64,000 nucleotides of DNA from Arcticibacter tournemirensis (GCF_006716645.1 NZ_VFPL01000001.1:3534001-3598000), one strand, 5' to 3'; shown: positions 1 to 9,354, counted from the first letter of the stretch. A program made the numbers and translations. The notes: generated by a model from the sequence alone, not told the origin.

Positions 1-217
1 AATACATAGGAATAACAAAAAATATATGGGGCGAATCATGCTGAATAGAATTATATCGTGTCGTAAAAATAGAAGTTATTCTTTAGTGGTGTTATTCGTA
101 AATTATCAGATTATGAACGAAGATTAACTATAATTTTCTATAAGAATCATCGCCAACATTTGGAGCGATTAGCATTCTAAAAGGAATATTTTGTATTTTT
201 GTTCAAAAGCGACTGCT
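1..217. promoter_or_regulatory. AT-rich upstream region of the PIN toxin operon
   Basis: No gene is visible here. A TATTTTTG element at 194-201 matches the Bacteroidota -7 consensus TAnnTTTG and lies 16 bases before the antitoxin ATG at 218, so transcription probably starts very close to the gene. No clear -33 TTTG at the usual spacing was found, so the promoter call is tentative. Confidence 0.35.
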
Positions 218-451
218 ATGGAATTGATTTTAAAAACCGATAATAGCATCAAGATGGCTAAAGTAATGGCATTAGCTAAGAAACTGGGTATTACTGTAGT
301 ACAAAAAGATGATACCCAAAAAAAAATAGCACCAGTTCCTCCGAAAGGGAAAACAGCTTCCGTCACTGATTTACTGGAAGCTTTTGGAAAGGACCCCGAC
401 TTTCCTTCAACGGAACAAGTACGCTCCAAATCCTGGCCCTCTGCATGGTAA
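218..451 (+). CDS. Small antitoxin-like protein upstream of PIN toxin
   Basis: A 77-residue protein starting at the ATG at 218; a TTG start at 191 in the same frame is less likely. It shares the 7-base overlap ATGGTAA (445-451) with the following PIN-domain toxin gene, the coupling typical of type II toxin-antitoxin operons. The N-terminal half (MELILKTDN... then KVMALAKKLGITVVQKDD) looks like a short beta-strand and helix DNA-binding segment. The middle is Lys/Pro-rich (PVPPKGK) and the C-terminal part (VTDLLEAFGKDPDF) could wrap the toxin. I do not recognise a named antitoxin family; the role is inferred from position, size and overlap. Confidence 0.55.
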   Translation: MELILKTDNSIKMAKVMALAKKLGITVVQKDDTQKKIAPVPPKGKTASVTDLLEAFGKDPDFPSTEQVRSKSWPSAW

Positions 452-813
452 TTTTTGACACAAACATACTTATCGAGCTTTATAGAGGTAATCATCAAAT
501 AAGAGAACGCGTTCTTGAGTTCCATACTGATGTGTTCTACATTAGCAGTATAACCGTCGCCGAGTTTTTGGCTGGAGCAAAGAACAAGAACGACTTCGCT
601 GTTATTGCCAAACAGCTTGACAAGTACACCCACCTCCCCATTACAGCGGAAATAAGTGAGCTCTTTTTAGAACTCTTTCGAAAGTACAATTTAAGCCATA
701 AACCGGGAATACCAGATATGCTCATTGCAGCAACGGCTTTATATTATGATCTACCATTATTTACCCTGAACAAGAAGCATTTCGTTTATTTAGATAACAT
801 TAAACTTCTTTAG
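445..813 (+). CDS. Type II toxin, PIN-domain ribonuclease (VapC-like)
   Basis: A 122-residue PIN-domain protein. The acidic metal-binding residues of the family are visible: D5 in MVIFDTNILI, E40 in ITVAEFLAGA, and D91 in IPDMLIAATAL. The terminal TLN motif is at residues 107-109. PIN toxins are Mg2+-dependent RNases that cut tRNA or mRNA when the antitoxin is lost. The ATG lies inside the end of the antitoxin gene, so translation is coupled. The gene ends 20 bases from the converging aminopeptidase gene. Family assignment is firm; the RNA target is unknown. Confidence 0.85.
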   Translation: MVIFDTNILIELYRGNHQIRERVLEFHTDVFYISSITVAEFLAGAKNKNDFAVIAKQLDKYTHLPITAEISELFLELFRKYNLSHKPGIPDMLIAATALYYDLPLFTLNKKHFVYLDNIKLL

Positions 814-832
814 GTTCAATACTCTAAGGGGT

Positions 833-2509
833 TCATTTCCCTTCAACAGCAACGTAATACATCTTCACTATCTCCCCCTTATCCAATAAAGCAACATTAC
901 TTTTACTCAATTTCAGGGTTTTCGGCTGCGTTGTTGGATAAATCTTTAATTTCTTGTCGCCTTCTTTTAGTACTAAAGGCAGGTTAAAACCGCGGATGCA
1001 GTTCGTCCAGCGATAAGTTACCTGTGAACGGTCCTTGTTGAAGTTCAAAACTAAAGAAGGCACCTGAGTAGTGGTAAGATACTGTTTAAAAACTTGCTGG
1101 TAGTCAAATCCCGCTTTCCCGGAAACAAACCTGACAATTTGATCAGCAGTTACAGTTTGATGGTAAAAAGTTGTATTCAGTCCCCGTAGAATGCTTCTGA
1201 AAAGTTCGTCGTTATCAATACTGTGCCTGATGGTTTGAAGCATATTCCCGCCTTTTGGATACATGTCGCCACTGCCCTGGGCATTCACGTTATAAGCCGG
1301 AATAATGGGCGTATCATTCTTTATGCCTGTCCTGATCCCTGTATTATAAGCGTTCCCGGCGTCCTTTCCGAAATGATAATCAACATAGAGGGTTTCCGAG
1401 TAATTAGTAAAACTTTCGTGGATCCACATGTCGGCTAGATCCTTGCTTGTAATGTTATTACCAAACCATTCATGCCCGCTTTCATGCACGATTATAAAAT
1501 CCCACTTAAGTCCGAGGCCAGTACCCGATGCGTCGCGTTGCCGGTACCCGGGTTTATACCAGTTCCCATAAGCGACAGCACTCTGATGTTCCATGCCTGT
1601 ATGAGGTACATCTACGAGCTTATAGCCGTCTTCATAAAACGGATACGGTCCGAACCAATGCTCAAATGCCTTAAACATTCGCTCTACCTCACCGGGCATA
1701 TAAGCCTTTGCTTTAGCAAGGTTATAGTCGAGCACCCAGTAATTCAGGTCAAGTTTCCCTTTTTCTCCGGCATATGATCCATCAAAATGGACATATTTAC
1801 CGATATAGGGAATAATGTTATAGTTGTTAATTGGATTAACCACCGTCCACTTATAGGTAGCTGTTCCGTCGGCATTCTTTGTTTGCGACTCAAGCCTTCC
1901 ATTTGCTACTGCAACCAAAGTATCCGGTACGGTCATAGTCAGCGATGCCCCCTTATCGGGTTCATCCGATTGATGATCCTTGCATGGATACCATATAGAC
2001 GCTCCTAAACCCTGACAGGTTACCGTCATCCAGGGCCTGTTGAGTGAATCGCGGGCAAAGGTCCACCCGCCGCTCCAGGGCGGCCTGACGCTTTCCTGCG
2101 GCTTACCGGAAAAATATACCCGTAGACGATGTGTTGAATTTATTTCCTGTGATTGAGTTAATTTCACATGCCAGACGTTCCCCTCCCTCTCAAATTTAAG
2201 CCATTCCCTGCTGTCAAGCCGGATACTGTCGATGTTTAATGGTTGCTGCAAGTCGAGCTGAAGAGTTTTTGGGTGTTGAGCCCGGGTAACCTTATAGGTG
2301 ATTATATTCTCGCCTCTGGTAGTTTTTGCCAGATAGTCGGGCTTCACTGCGATAGCGTAGTGCTGAACGTCCCACCAGGCACGTTCTGATGTAATACTAC
2401 CTCTTAATGTATCTGCATGAGTGAACCCCTTGGGCTTACTCCACTGTGCCTGGGAACTGATTCCAGTAAGCAGCCCTGCTATAATGAACATTCCTGTCCG
2501 TAAACTCAT
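833..2509 (-). CDS. M1-family zinc aminopeptidase, exported
   Basis: A gluzincin aminopeptidase that removes N-terminal residues from peptides. In the longest frame (start 2590, 585 residues) the zinc site HESGH is at 369-373 and the third ligand E392 follows 18 residues later (WIHESF), the M1 signature. The exopeptidase motif GMEH (332-335) replaces the classical GAMEN. I prefer the ATG at 2509 because it is followed at once by a signal peptide (MSLRTGMFIIAGLLTG, cleavage near SSQAQ); the extra 27 residues upstream would bury that signal. The protein is shorter than four-domain M1 enzymes and lacks the ERAP1-like C-terminal domain. It lies downstream of permease and peptidase genes on the same strand, which suggests peptide scavenging in the periplasm. 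Confidence 0.88.
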   Translation of the reverse strand: MSLRTGMFIIAGLLTGISSQAQWSKPKGFTHADTLRGSITSERAWWDVQHYAIAVKPDYLAKTTRGENIITYKVTRAQHPKTLQLDLQQPLNIDSIRLDSREWLKFEREGNVWHVKLTQSQEINSTHRLRVYFSGKPQESVRPPWSGGWTFARDSLNRPWMTVTCQGLGASIWYPCKDHQSDEPDKGASLTMTVPDTLVAVANGRLESQTKNADGTATYKWTVVNPINNYNIIPYIGKYVHFDGSYAGEKGKLDLNYWVLDYNLAKAKAYMPGEVERMFKAFEHWFGPYPFYEDGYKLVDVPHTGMEHQSAVAYGNWYKPGYRQRDASGTGLGLKWDFIIVHESGHEWFGNNITSKDLADMWIHESFTNYSETLYVDYHFGKDAGNAYNTGIRTGIKNDTPIIPAYNVNAQGSGDMYPKGGNMLQTIRHSIDNDELFRSILRGLNTTFYHQTVTADQIVRFVSGKAGFDYQQVFKQYLTTTQVPSLVLNFNKDRSQVTYRWTNCIRGFNLPLVLKEGDKKLKIYPTTQPKTLKLSKSNVALLDKGEIVKMYYVAVEGK

Positions 2510-2924
2510 TTCGGATATGGTTAAATTTATTACTACGATAACCGGTATATTCCGGGCAATCGCGACTTCAAACTTACCAGAATGAGTCAATTTATCATTC
2601 GTATATTTTAATAATTTTAAGCCCTATTTTAACATCGCAATCAATCCATGTATGTAGTTTAGCAAATTTTGGCTGTCAATCTGTTGTCCTTACTGGATAT
2701 TTTTGCGGTATGGCAACGGGTTGTCTCCGGTATTGCTGCGCTACATAAACGCTTTTGCTACGCTTTTGGCAGGCATCATCCAGGCTTCACGGACGACTTT
2801 TTGTTGAAGAAATGGCCTCCGTGAAGCCTGGATGAACCGTAGATGATGCGCGGCCATACCGGACCGAATCCGCAGCTAACACTGATCCGTTGTATTCCCA
2901 AATTATCTGGGATCTCTGTGGCAT
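2510..2924. repeat. Intergenic region with nested inverted repeats
   Basis: A gene-free stretch between two minus-strand genes. It holds a perfect 18-bp inverted repeat (arms 2776-2793 and 2818-2835, arm sequence TCATCCAGGCTTCACGGA, 24-nt loop). Outside it is a second pair, CGGTATGGC at 2706-2714 and its complement at 2853-2861. The whole 2706-2861 block could fold into one long hairpin. There is no T-tract, so a simple rho-independent terminator is not indicated. A dispersed palindromic repeat or small non-autonomous element is possible. Confidence 0.6.
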
Positions 2925-4340
2925 TTACCGACTGTCATCCGATCTTTCCAGCCAAAGCACAAAATAATAAACCGGAATCCCGGATAGCGTAATAATCAGT
3001 CCGGGCCAGGTATAATTTGGTTTGTAAATGATTAACAAACCACAGAATGCAATTCCCATGACGATATAAAGAATAGGTAACACCGGATAACCGAAAGCTT
3101 TATATGGTCTTTCGGCATCCGGTCTTTTCTTTCGCAGAATAAAGATGCCGATAATGGTCGCCATGTAGAAGACGACAACCACAAAGGAGATCATGTCAAG
3201 CAAATCGCCGTATTTGCCACTGAGGCACCACAAAGACGCAACGACACATTGTAACCAAAGGGCAGTCTCCGGCACAGAATTCTTATTTAAGGTGCCAACC
3301 TTCTTAATAAACAAGCCGTCGCGCGCCATCGAATAATATACCCTTGCTCCCGACATAATAATGCCATTATTACAGCCAAAGGTTGAGACCATAATCATCA
3401 GCGCTATAATAATTGTTCCTGCCTGTCCGAAAATCACATGGGAAGCAGAAACTGCCACCCTGTCGCGATCTGCAGCAGCTATCTCCTGCATAGACAGTAC
3501 TCCGGTATAAACGATATTGGTAGCGATATAAATGACAGTAACAATCAAGGTACCCAGGGCCAGACTAAGGCCGATATTTCTTTTAGGATTCTTTATTTCA
3601 CCGGCGATGAAAGTAACATTATTCCACGAGTCGCTACTAAAAATAGAGCCTACCATCGAAGCTGCAATTGCACCAAAAACAGCGACACTGGTATATCCGG
3701 CAATGCTTCCATCGGGATTGAGTTTATGAATATCCCACATATTCGTCCAGTTAGCTCTCCAGACGTCTCCTTTCAGTGCAAAAAGGCCAAATACAATAAG
3801 ACCAAGTAAACTGAGGATTTTGGTCATCGTAAATACTGTCTGAATTACTTTACCACTATTAATTCCTCGTGTATTAATGTAGGTAAGAAGCGTAATAACC
3901 AGTATAGAAAGGAGTTGTGCGGGCGATATCTTCAAAAACCCGAGGTCTGCAGCAACGCTGTTCTCACTGAAAACCGGAAATATATAAGCGGTAAATTTCG
4001 CAAAGGCGACCCCCACCGCTGCAATAGTCGCGGTTTGAATCACCGTAAAAAAACTCCAGCCATACATAAAGCTGACAAGGGAATTATACGCCTCTTTCAG
4101 ATAAATATACTGTCCTCCGGCCTTGGGAAACATAGCACTAAGTTCGCCATAACTTAAAGCAGCGGTAAGGGTCATAAAACCAGTTATAAGCCATACGACA
4201 ATGAGCCAGCCTGCACTACCTACATTCCTGCTGATATCGGCGCTTACTATAAAAATCCCTGAACCTATCATGCTCCCGGCCACCAGCATAGTGGCATCCA
4301 TCAGACGTAATGATGGCTTGAACGACGTGTTTTCACTCAT
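2925..4340 (-). CDS. APC-superfamily amino acid permease
   Basis: A 471-residue inner-membrane transporter with about 12 hydrophobic segments and almost no soluble domain. The first helix carries the APC fingerprint GSMIGSGIFIVSAD (about 22-35), the unwound TM1 that binds substrate amino and carboxyl groups. The following FPKAGGQYIYLKEAY motif and the later GCNNGIIMSGARVYYSMARDG are typical of LAT-like/YkbA-type members. It would exchange or take up amino acids with protons or another amino acid. It lies upstream of the M1 aminopeptidase and downstream of a DUF885 peptidase on the same strand, which suggests uptake of hydrolysis products. The substrate cannot be read from sequence. Confidence 0.88.
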   Translation of the reverse strand: MSENTSFKPSLRLMDATMLVAGSMIGSGIFIVSADISRNVGSAGWLIVVWLITGFMTLTAALSYGELSAMFPKAGGQYIYLKEAYNSLVSFMYGWSFFTVIQTATIAAVGVAFAKFTAYIFPVFSENSVAADLGFLKISPAQLLSILVITLLTYINTRGINSGKVIQTVFTMTKILSLLGLIVFGLFALKGDVWRANWTNMWDIHKLNPDGSIAGYTSVAVFGAIAASMVGSIFSSDSWNNVTFIAGEIKNPKRNIGLSLALGTLIVTVIYIATNIVYTGVLSMQEIAAADRDRVAVSASHVIFGQAGTIIIALMIMVSTFGCNNGIIMSGARVYYSMARDGLFIKKVGTLNKNSVPETALWLQCVVASLWCLSGKYGDLLDMISFVVVVFYMATIIGIFILRKKRPDAERPYKAFGYPVLPILYIVMGIAFCGLLIIYKPNYTWPGLIITLSGIPVYYFVLWLERSDDSR

Positions 4341-4358
4341 AAAATGTTTCTGCCCCTG

Positions 4359-4512
4359 TTAAGTTGTAAGTAGTAAGTAATAAGTTGTAAGTAGTACGTT
4401 ATAAAGTTGTAAGTAATATGTTGTAAGTACCTAGTTGTAATAATAAGAAAAAAATGGCTCGTTACATAAGTTAGAATAAAGGCTTTTTACATATAACTTA
4501 TTACTTACAACT
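4359..4512. repeat. Cluster of GTTGTAAGT-type short repeats with an inverted copy
   Basis: Between the permease start and the DUF885 stop there are several near-copies of TAAGTTGTAAGTA in direct orientation (about 4359-4440) and one inverted copy (about 4493-4514, TAACTTATTACTTACAACTT) that runs into the DUF885 stop codon. The block is very AT-rich and can form hairpins in several registers. A diverged relative appears at 61329-61355 (AAGTTATACGTAATAAG), so this may be a dispersed repeat of the genome. Confidence 0.6.
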
Positions 4513-6317
4513 TAAAAGTCATAAAACCTCCAACTGGTTATAAAATCCCTCTTCAGGGGTTGATTGATCAGAATAGCCCTGAGCATTTCAACGGGCATAC
4601 CATTTTCTTTCATGACGGCATCGTTAAACTGTTTGTCGGTCATCTTTCCGCCATCAACAAGCTCTCTTTTCAGACTTAAGAACTGCAGACCTCCCACAAG
4701 GTAGGCGACCTGGTAAAGAGGACTGTATCCCCCGACAAAGGAGCGCCGGACTTCTCCAATAGCGTTAGCCCGTTCGTGCCCTACCCGATCAACCAGAAAG
4801 TCTATACATTGCTGAGGCGTCCATTTACCCAGGTGGTAATTCAGAGAGAACAGGATTCGTGCACAACGATGCATTCTCCAGAACAGCATACCAATACGTT
4901 CTTCAGGTGTTTTTGCAAAGCCTTTCTCATACAACAATAACTCCCAGTAAAGCGCCCATCCTTCCGTCCAAAAGGGTGTATTAAAATTATCGCGGTAGGA
5001 CTTGTATCTGCTGTTCATAAAGAACTGGAGGTTATGACCGGGAATTAGTTCATGCTGAACTGTTCCTCTTGAAAAATAAGGATTATTCCCCCGCATGCTC
5101 ATCAGCTTATCATCATGGCTCATATCATCCGTTGGATAAGAAATACTGATCTCACGCCCTCCGGTAAAGAAGGGATTAACCATCTGCCTCTCAGGGCTCA
5201 TCATGATCATCTCCCACGTTTCTTCCGCCAATGGAGGAATGGTAATGAGCTCTCTCTCTTTAATAAAACTGATCGCATCGTTATATAATTTCAAGATGAG
5301 CTCAGGCTGCTTACCGGCCGGAACGAAGCTGTTCTTTACTTTCTCCTGCGCCTTTTTCCATTCCTTTCCGAAACCCATTTCTCCCGAAGCTTTCAGCAGT
5401 TCATTATCGCACCATTCAAATTCTTTATTCGCCAGCGCAATAAGTTCTTCCGGCGTATAAGGTATCATATCAACCTTAAGCTGCCTTATCAGTTCTTCCC
5501 TGCCAATAGGCCGGCCTATTATTCCGCTTCCATCATCCTTCTGGTGTATGGTTACGCGTTCTTTAGTAAGAAACAATTTCGCATAATCCTGTAATGCCGA
5601 ATCAAGTCTGCGATACGGTGCTGGAACCCACCAACTGAAAAGCGGATCGTATCCCGAATAAAAATCAAATACCCCCTTTAAACGCGCTTGCAATCCCTTA
5701 ACGGCCTCGCCACCACACAAAGCCAGGGACTTTTCAAGGAATGGTGTCTTCTTCTCCAATAAGGCGGCCGCATCATTCACGGCCTTCACCATTTCATTCA
5801 ACTGTGCTGCCAGTTGTTCGGCGTCGAAAGACACTCCCCTGCGTCGCCCCTGCTCTATCTTGTAAATCTCATCATCGAAAGGGATATACTGGCTTATTGT
5901 TTGATAGTCGTCTTCCTCTTTTGTGAGCTTTCGGATATGATCTTCAATGTTTCTCTTCAAAAGGATATAATCAACTTTTCCGTTGATATTCATTGCATCA
6001 AAATCAGTTACCTGCAGTATCGAAAGATACGCACGGTCAATGTCAAGTAGTCTTCGTCTTTGCTCCGGAGAATTCAAAACCGGTTTGTAAGAACGGCTGT
6101 ATGAACGGGTGACTTCTCTAGGTGAATAGAAAGCCTCAATGGCCCTGAGATCCTGCTCATACCGGATGATGTTTCCGGCCATTTCACTGCTTTCCTCATA
6201 CAAATTAAAGCCGGACGCGGGACTTTGCTGTCCATTGACAGTATTTAAAAGTGATGTAGAAAGCAGCATTGCGAAGATTTTCTTTAAACTTTCCTGGTAA
6301 AAAGGTTTCATTTTCAT
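4512..6317 (-). CDS. DUF885 family exported metallopeptidase-like protein
   Basis: A 601-residue DUF885 protein with an N-terminal signal sequence (KKIFAMLLSTSLLNTVNGQ). The family's metal-binding motif HELIPGH is at 422-428, followed by TEGWALYWELL (E452 as likely third ligand). Family members are distant zinc peptidase homologues with few characterised examples; some hydrolyse dipeptides or peptide esters. Neighbours are a POT peptide transporter upstream and an amino-acid permease downstream on the same strand, which supports a peptidase role. Start: ATGs at 6317 and 6311 are both possible and both keep the signal peptide. Confidence 0.8.
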   Translation of the reverse strand: MKMKPFYQESLKKIFAMLLSTSLLNTVNGQQSPASGFNLYEESSEMAGNIIRYEQDLRAIEAFYSPREVTRSYSRSYKPVLNSPEQRRRLLDIDRAYLSILQVTDFDAMNINGKVDYILLKRNIEDHIRKLTKEEDDYQTISQYIPFDDEIYKIEQGRRRGVSFDAEQLAAQLNEMVKAVNDAAALLEKKTPFLEKSLALCGGEAVKGLQARLKGVFDFYSGYDPLFSWWVPAPYRRLDSALQDYAKLFLTKERVTIHQKDDGSGIIGRPIGREELIRQLKVDMIPYTPEELIALANKEFEWCDNELLKASGEMGFGKEWKKAQEKVKNSFVPAGKQPELILKLYNDAISFIKERELITIPPLAEETWEMIMMSPERQMVNPFFTGGREISISYPTDDMSHDDKLMSMRGNNPYFSRGTVQHELIPGHNLQFFMNSRYKSYRDNFNTPFWTEGWALYWELLLYEKGFAKTPEERIGMLFWRMHRCARILFSLNYHLGKWTPQQCIDFLVDRVGHERANAIGEVRRSFVGGYSPLYQVAYLVGGLQFLSLKRELVDGGKMTDKQFNDAVMKENGMPVEMLRAILINQPLKRDFITSWRFYDF

Positions 6318-6366
6318 CCCGATAACATATATAAAATGATAATTACTTAAACTACTGCTGCGATTT

Positions 6367-7833
6367 TTACTGCCCGTGTGACTGGCTGGCCACTAATAAT
6401 TCATCTTCAGGAGAATGAATATAGCTGCGTTCCTTTATTCTTCCCGCGACAAAAAAGTACAGTATTATAAAAGCGCACAGCAGTCCTATAAAAAACCAGT
6501 AATAATCTGCGCCTTTAAGCCCCGAAAACACTCCATCCTGAGCGATGTTGCGGTTTACCATGCCTGTAAAGAAGTTACCAATCGCTGTCGTCATCAGCCA
6601 GAGAGCAGCCATTGTGCTTTTCATTGAGGGAGGCGACTGCGTGTAAGCATATTGCAGACCCGTTACCGATATGAGCACTTCAGATGCTGACAGCAGCGCA
6701 TAAGCGAGGATCTGCCACCATATCGAAGGCCTCGCTCCTCCATCTACAGATACCTGGATAAGCGCTATGATTAGGAATGATATGGCCGTTACGACCAGTC
6801 CTGCGCCTATTCGCCTTACGGGAGTTGTCTTTATGCCCATCTTATCGAAAAAAGGATAAATCCAGTAGTTGAATACCGGAATGAACAGCAGCAGAAAAAA
6901 TGGGTTAACCGTTTGTACCTGTTCGGGCAGAACCTGAAAACTAAAAATAGTTAGGTCCAGTTTCGTTGCCTGAAGCACCCACTCCGACAAACTTTGATCC
7001 CAAAGAGCCCAGTAGACCGGAATAAAAGCAAAGACTGCCATTACATTGTAGACCGATTTGATATCTTCCACCTTACGTTCGTCGAATTTCCCCTTGGCCA
7101 CATCCAATAAAGGTTGACCTTTTTTTCTGCGGCGAAAATTGATCAGAGCGTAACCTGAAATAAACAGAAAGTTGTTTTTGTTAATACCTGAAGGGGGGAT
7201 CTTTACGTACTTTTTTCTTCCACTAAAAAAGATCACAGTAGCCAGGGCCATCAATAATCCCGGAATACCAAATGCCCATGAAGGACCATATTTAGCATAT
7301 ACCCACGGAATCATGATAGTAGACAAAACAGAACCCGAGTTAATACTAAAATAAAACCAGCCATACATGCCCGCCATCAGGTGTTTATTGGATTCGTTAA
7401 ACTGATCGCCGAGATTAGCAGACACACAGGACTTTATACCTCCGGCACCCACCGCAACAAGCAGGAGTCCCAGCCTGAACTTATCCAGATCGTCCTCAAA
7501 GAGCGAAAGACAAAGATGCCCCAGACAATAAACGATCGAAACGTATAAGATCACCCGGTACTTCCCAAAAAACCAGTCGGCGGCAATAGCGCCAGCGAAA
7601 GGCAGGGCATAGGCCAGCGAAACGAACAGGTGCGTAATCTCATTCGCTTTAGCCTCGGCGACGTTTTGTAATCCAGGGTTAAGAGACGGGTTAAAAAACT
7701 GGGCAACCAAAAACGTAGCCAGGATAGACCGCATACCGTAAAAACTAAATCTCTCTGCGCCTTCATTAGCAATAATAAAAGGAATACTCGCGGGATACGT
7801 TGCTGCCTTTTTTCCGGTATGATTCATACTCAT
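6367..7833 (-). CDS. POT-family proton-coupled peptide transporter
   Basis: A 488-residue major-facilitator protein of the proton-dependent oligopeptide transporter (PTR2/POT) family. TM1 carries the signature NEGAERFSFYGMRS, a variant of the ExxERFxYYG proton-coupling motif. The next conserved block is AGAIAADWFFGKYRVILY, and WALWDQSLSEW corresponds to the family's conserved Trp/Gln region in the C-terminal bundle. It would import di- and tripeptides across the inner membrane. It is followed on the same strand by the DUF885 peptidase, and the Xaa-Pro aminopeptidase gene starts divergently 120 bases away. The cluster reads as peptide uptake plus hydrolysis. Confidence 0.9.
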   Translation of the reverse strand: MSMNHTGKKAATYPASIPFIIANEGAERFSFYGMRSILATFLVAQFFNPSLNPGLQNVAEAKANEITHLFVSLAYALPFAGAIAADWFFGKYRVILYVSIVYCLGHLCLSLFEDDLDKFRLGLLLVAVGAGGIKSCVSANLGDQFNESNKHLMAGMYGWFYFSINSGSVLSTIMIPWVYAKYGPSWAFGIPGLLMALATVIFFSGRKKYVKIPPSGINKNNFLFISGYALINFRRRKKGQPLLDVAKGKFDERKVEDIKSVYNVMAVFAFIPVYWALWDQSLSEWVLQATKLDLTIFSFQVLPEQVQTVNPFFLLLFIPVFNYWIYPFFDKMGIKTTPVRRIGAGLVVTAISFLIIALIQVSVDGGARPSIWWQILAYALLSASEVLISVTGLQYAYTQSPPSMKSTMAALWLMTTAIGNFFTGMVNRNIAQDGVFSGLKGADYYWFFIGLLCAFIILYFFVAGRIKERSYIHSPEDELLVASQSHGQ

Positions 7834-7953
7834 AAAAATGGTTCTTATATTACACGATTAATTAGCGGTTATTCACCAATTCATTTCATTTTTTATCATT
7901 TTTACCAGTTCCCGGGTGCTTTTAATACTTTTACTCAAAAAAACAGTTTTGCT

Positions 7954-9342
7954 ATGTTTTCAAAGGAGACTTATATCCATAGAAGAAAAGAACTGAAGAA
8001 TAAAGTACAAGAAGGCATTCTGCTCTTTCCGGGAAACGACGAAAGTCCTATGAACTACGCTGACAATGCCTACAGCTTCAGGCAGGACAGCACCTTCCTG
8101 TACTATTTCGGGATTAGTATGCCGAAGCTCGCGGCAGTGGTAGACCTGGACAGCGGAGAGGAAATTCTATTTGGCGACGAAATGACTCTCGATGAAATTG
8201 TATGGATGGGAAGGCAGGAAACGTTGAAAGAAAAAAGCCTGAAAGCTGGCATGGAACAGGTGCTGCCTTTGGAAAGCCTGCATACATTCCTTCAAAAAAT
8301 AAGACATCAAAAACGGAGCATTCATTACCTACCTCCCTACCGGCCTGAAAATGTTCTTCGATTGCTTCACCTGCTCGGCATCGAACCGGCTTCCTGCAAA
8401 GAGAACGCCTCACTTGATTTTATTAAAGCTGTAATATCGCAACGTTCGATAAAATCTTCTGAAGAGATTAACGAGATAGAAAAGGCAGTGAACATTACCA
8501 GGGAGATGCATTTAACTGCCATGAAAGTGGCTGCAGCCGGAATGAGCGAAAACGCAATTGCTGCTGCCATTCATGCCAAAGCCCTGGACGGAGGAGGCAA
8601 CATCGCCTACCCTATTATTCTGACGGTCCATGGTGAAATTCTCCATAACCATCATCATGAAAATATCCTGAAGGATGGGCAGTTGGTACTTAACGATTCA
8701 GGGGCTGAAACAGCTATGGGTTACGCAGGCGACCTTACCCGCACATTTCCTGTATCGACGAGGTTCACTGAAGCGCAAAAAGAAGTTTACAACATTGTTC
8801 TTAATGCCCTCGAATCATCCACAGCTCTGTTGAAACCAGGCATGAGGTACCTTGATGTTCACCTGCATGCTTGCAAAACGCTTGTAAACGGGCTCAAAGA
8901 ACTAGGGTTAATGAAAGGCGATACGAATGAAGCTGTAGCAGCCGGAGCTCATGCCATGTTCTTTCAATGCGGCACAGGTCACATGATGGGACTTGATGTA
9001 CATGATATGGAGGACCTGGGCGAAGAATACGTTGGCTATACAGATAACCTCAGGAAAAACACCAATCAATTCGGTTTAAAGTCTCTCCGATTAGGAAGGG
9101 AGCTGCAATCCGGATTCGTCCTTACGGTCGAACCCGGAATCTATTTTATTCCTGAACTAATTGACAGATGGAAAGCCGAAGGGCGCTTTAATGAGTTTAT
9201 AAATTATACTAAACTCGAACAATACCGCAATTTCGGGGGAATACGAATAGAAGACAACTACGTTATAACCGATGGCAGCGCGCAGCTTCTCGGCAAACCT
9301 TTAGCTAAAACCATTCAGGAGATAGAGGCACTAAGGGGCTAA
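7954..9342 (+). CDS. Xaa-Pro aminopeptidase (M24B, aminopeptidase P)
   Basis: A 462-residue cytosolic metallopeptidase that removes any N-terminal residue linked to proline. The N-terminal domain is the aminopeptidase P type (RRKELKNKVQEGILLFPGND...). The pita-bread catalytic domain shows the two-metal ligands: D and D in NDSGAETAMGYAGDLTRTFPV (an 11-residue spacing), His in GTGHMMGLDVHD, Glu in TVEPGIYF and Glu in GGIRIEDNYV. I set the start at ATG 7954; the reading frame continues upstream to 7819, but that part overlaps the divergent transporter gene and adds a non-family extension. The gene converges on the GH88 gene with only 12 bases between stop codons and no visible terminator. Confidence 0.93.
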   Translation: MFSKETYIHRRKELKNKVQEGILLFPGNDESPMNYADNAYSFRQDSTFLYYFGISMPKLAAVVDLDSGEEILFGDEMTLDEIVWMGRQETLKEKSLKAGMEQVLPLESLHTFLQKIRHQKRSIHYLPPYRPENVLRLLHLLGIEPASCKENASLDFIKAVISQRSIKSSEEINEIEKAVNITREMHLTAMKVAAAGMSENAIAAAIHAKALDGGGNIAYPIILTVHGEILHNHHHENILKDGQLVLNDSGAETAMGYAGDLTRTFPVSTRFTEAQKEVYNIVLNALESSTALLKPGMRYLDVHLHACKTLVNGLKELGLMKGDTNEAVAAGAHAMFFQCGTGHMMGLDVHDMEDLGEEYVGYTDNLRKNTNQFGLKSLRLGRELQSGFVLTVEPGIYFIPELIDRWKAEGRFNEFINYTKLEQYRNFGGIRIEDNYVITDGSAQLLGKPLAKTIQEIEALRG

Positions 9343-9354
9343 GATAATATGTTT

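Noticed and set aside
169-633. Minus-strand 154-codon frame across the toxin-antitoxin genes
   Set aside because: It is antisense to both genes, has no family pattern and lacks a credible start context.
7819-7953. 45-codon upstream extension of the Xaa-Pro aminopeptidase
   Set aside because: It overlaps the divergent transporter start and has no similarity to the family; the N-terminus MFSKETYIHRRKEL is typical of the enzyme.
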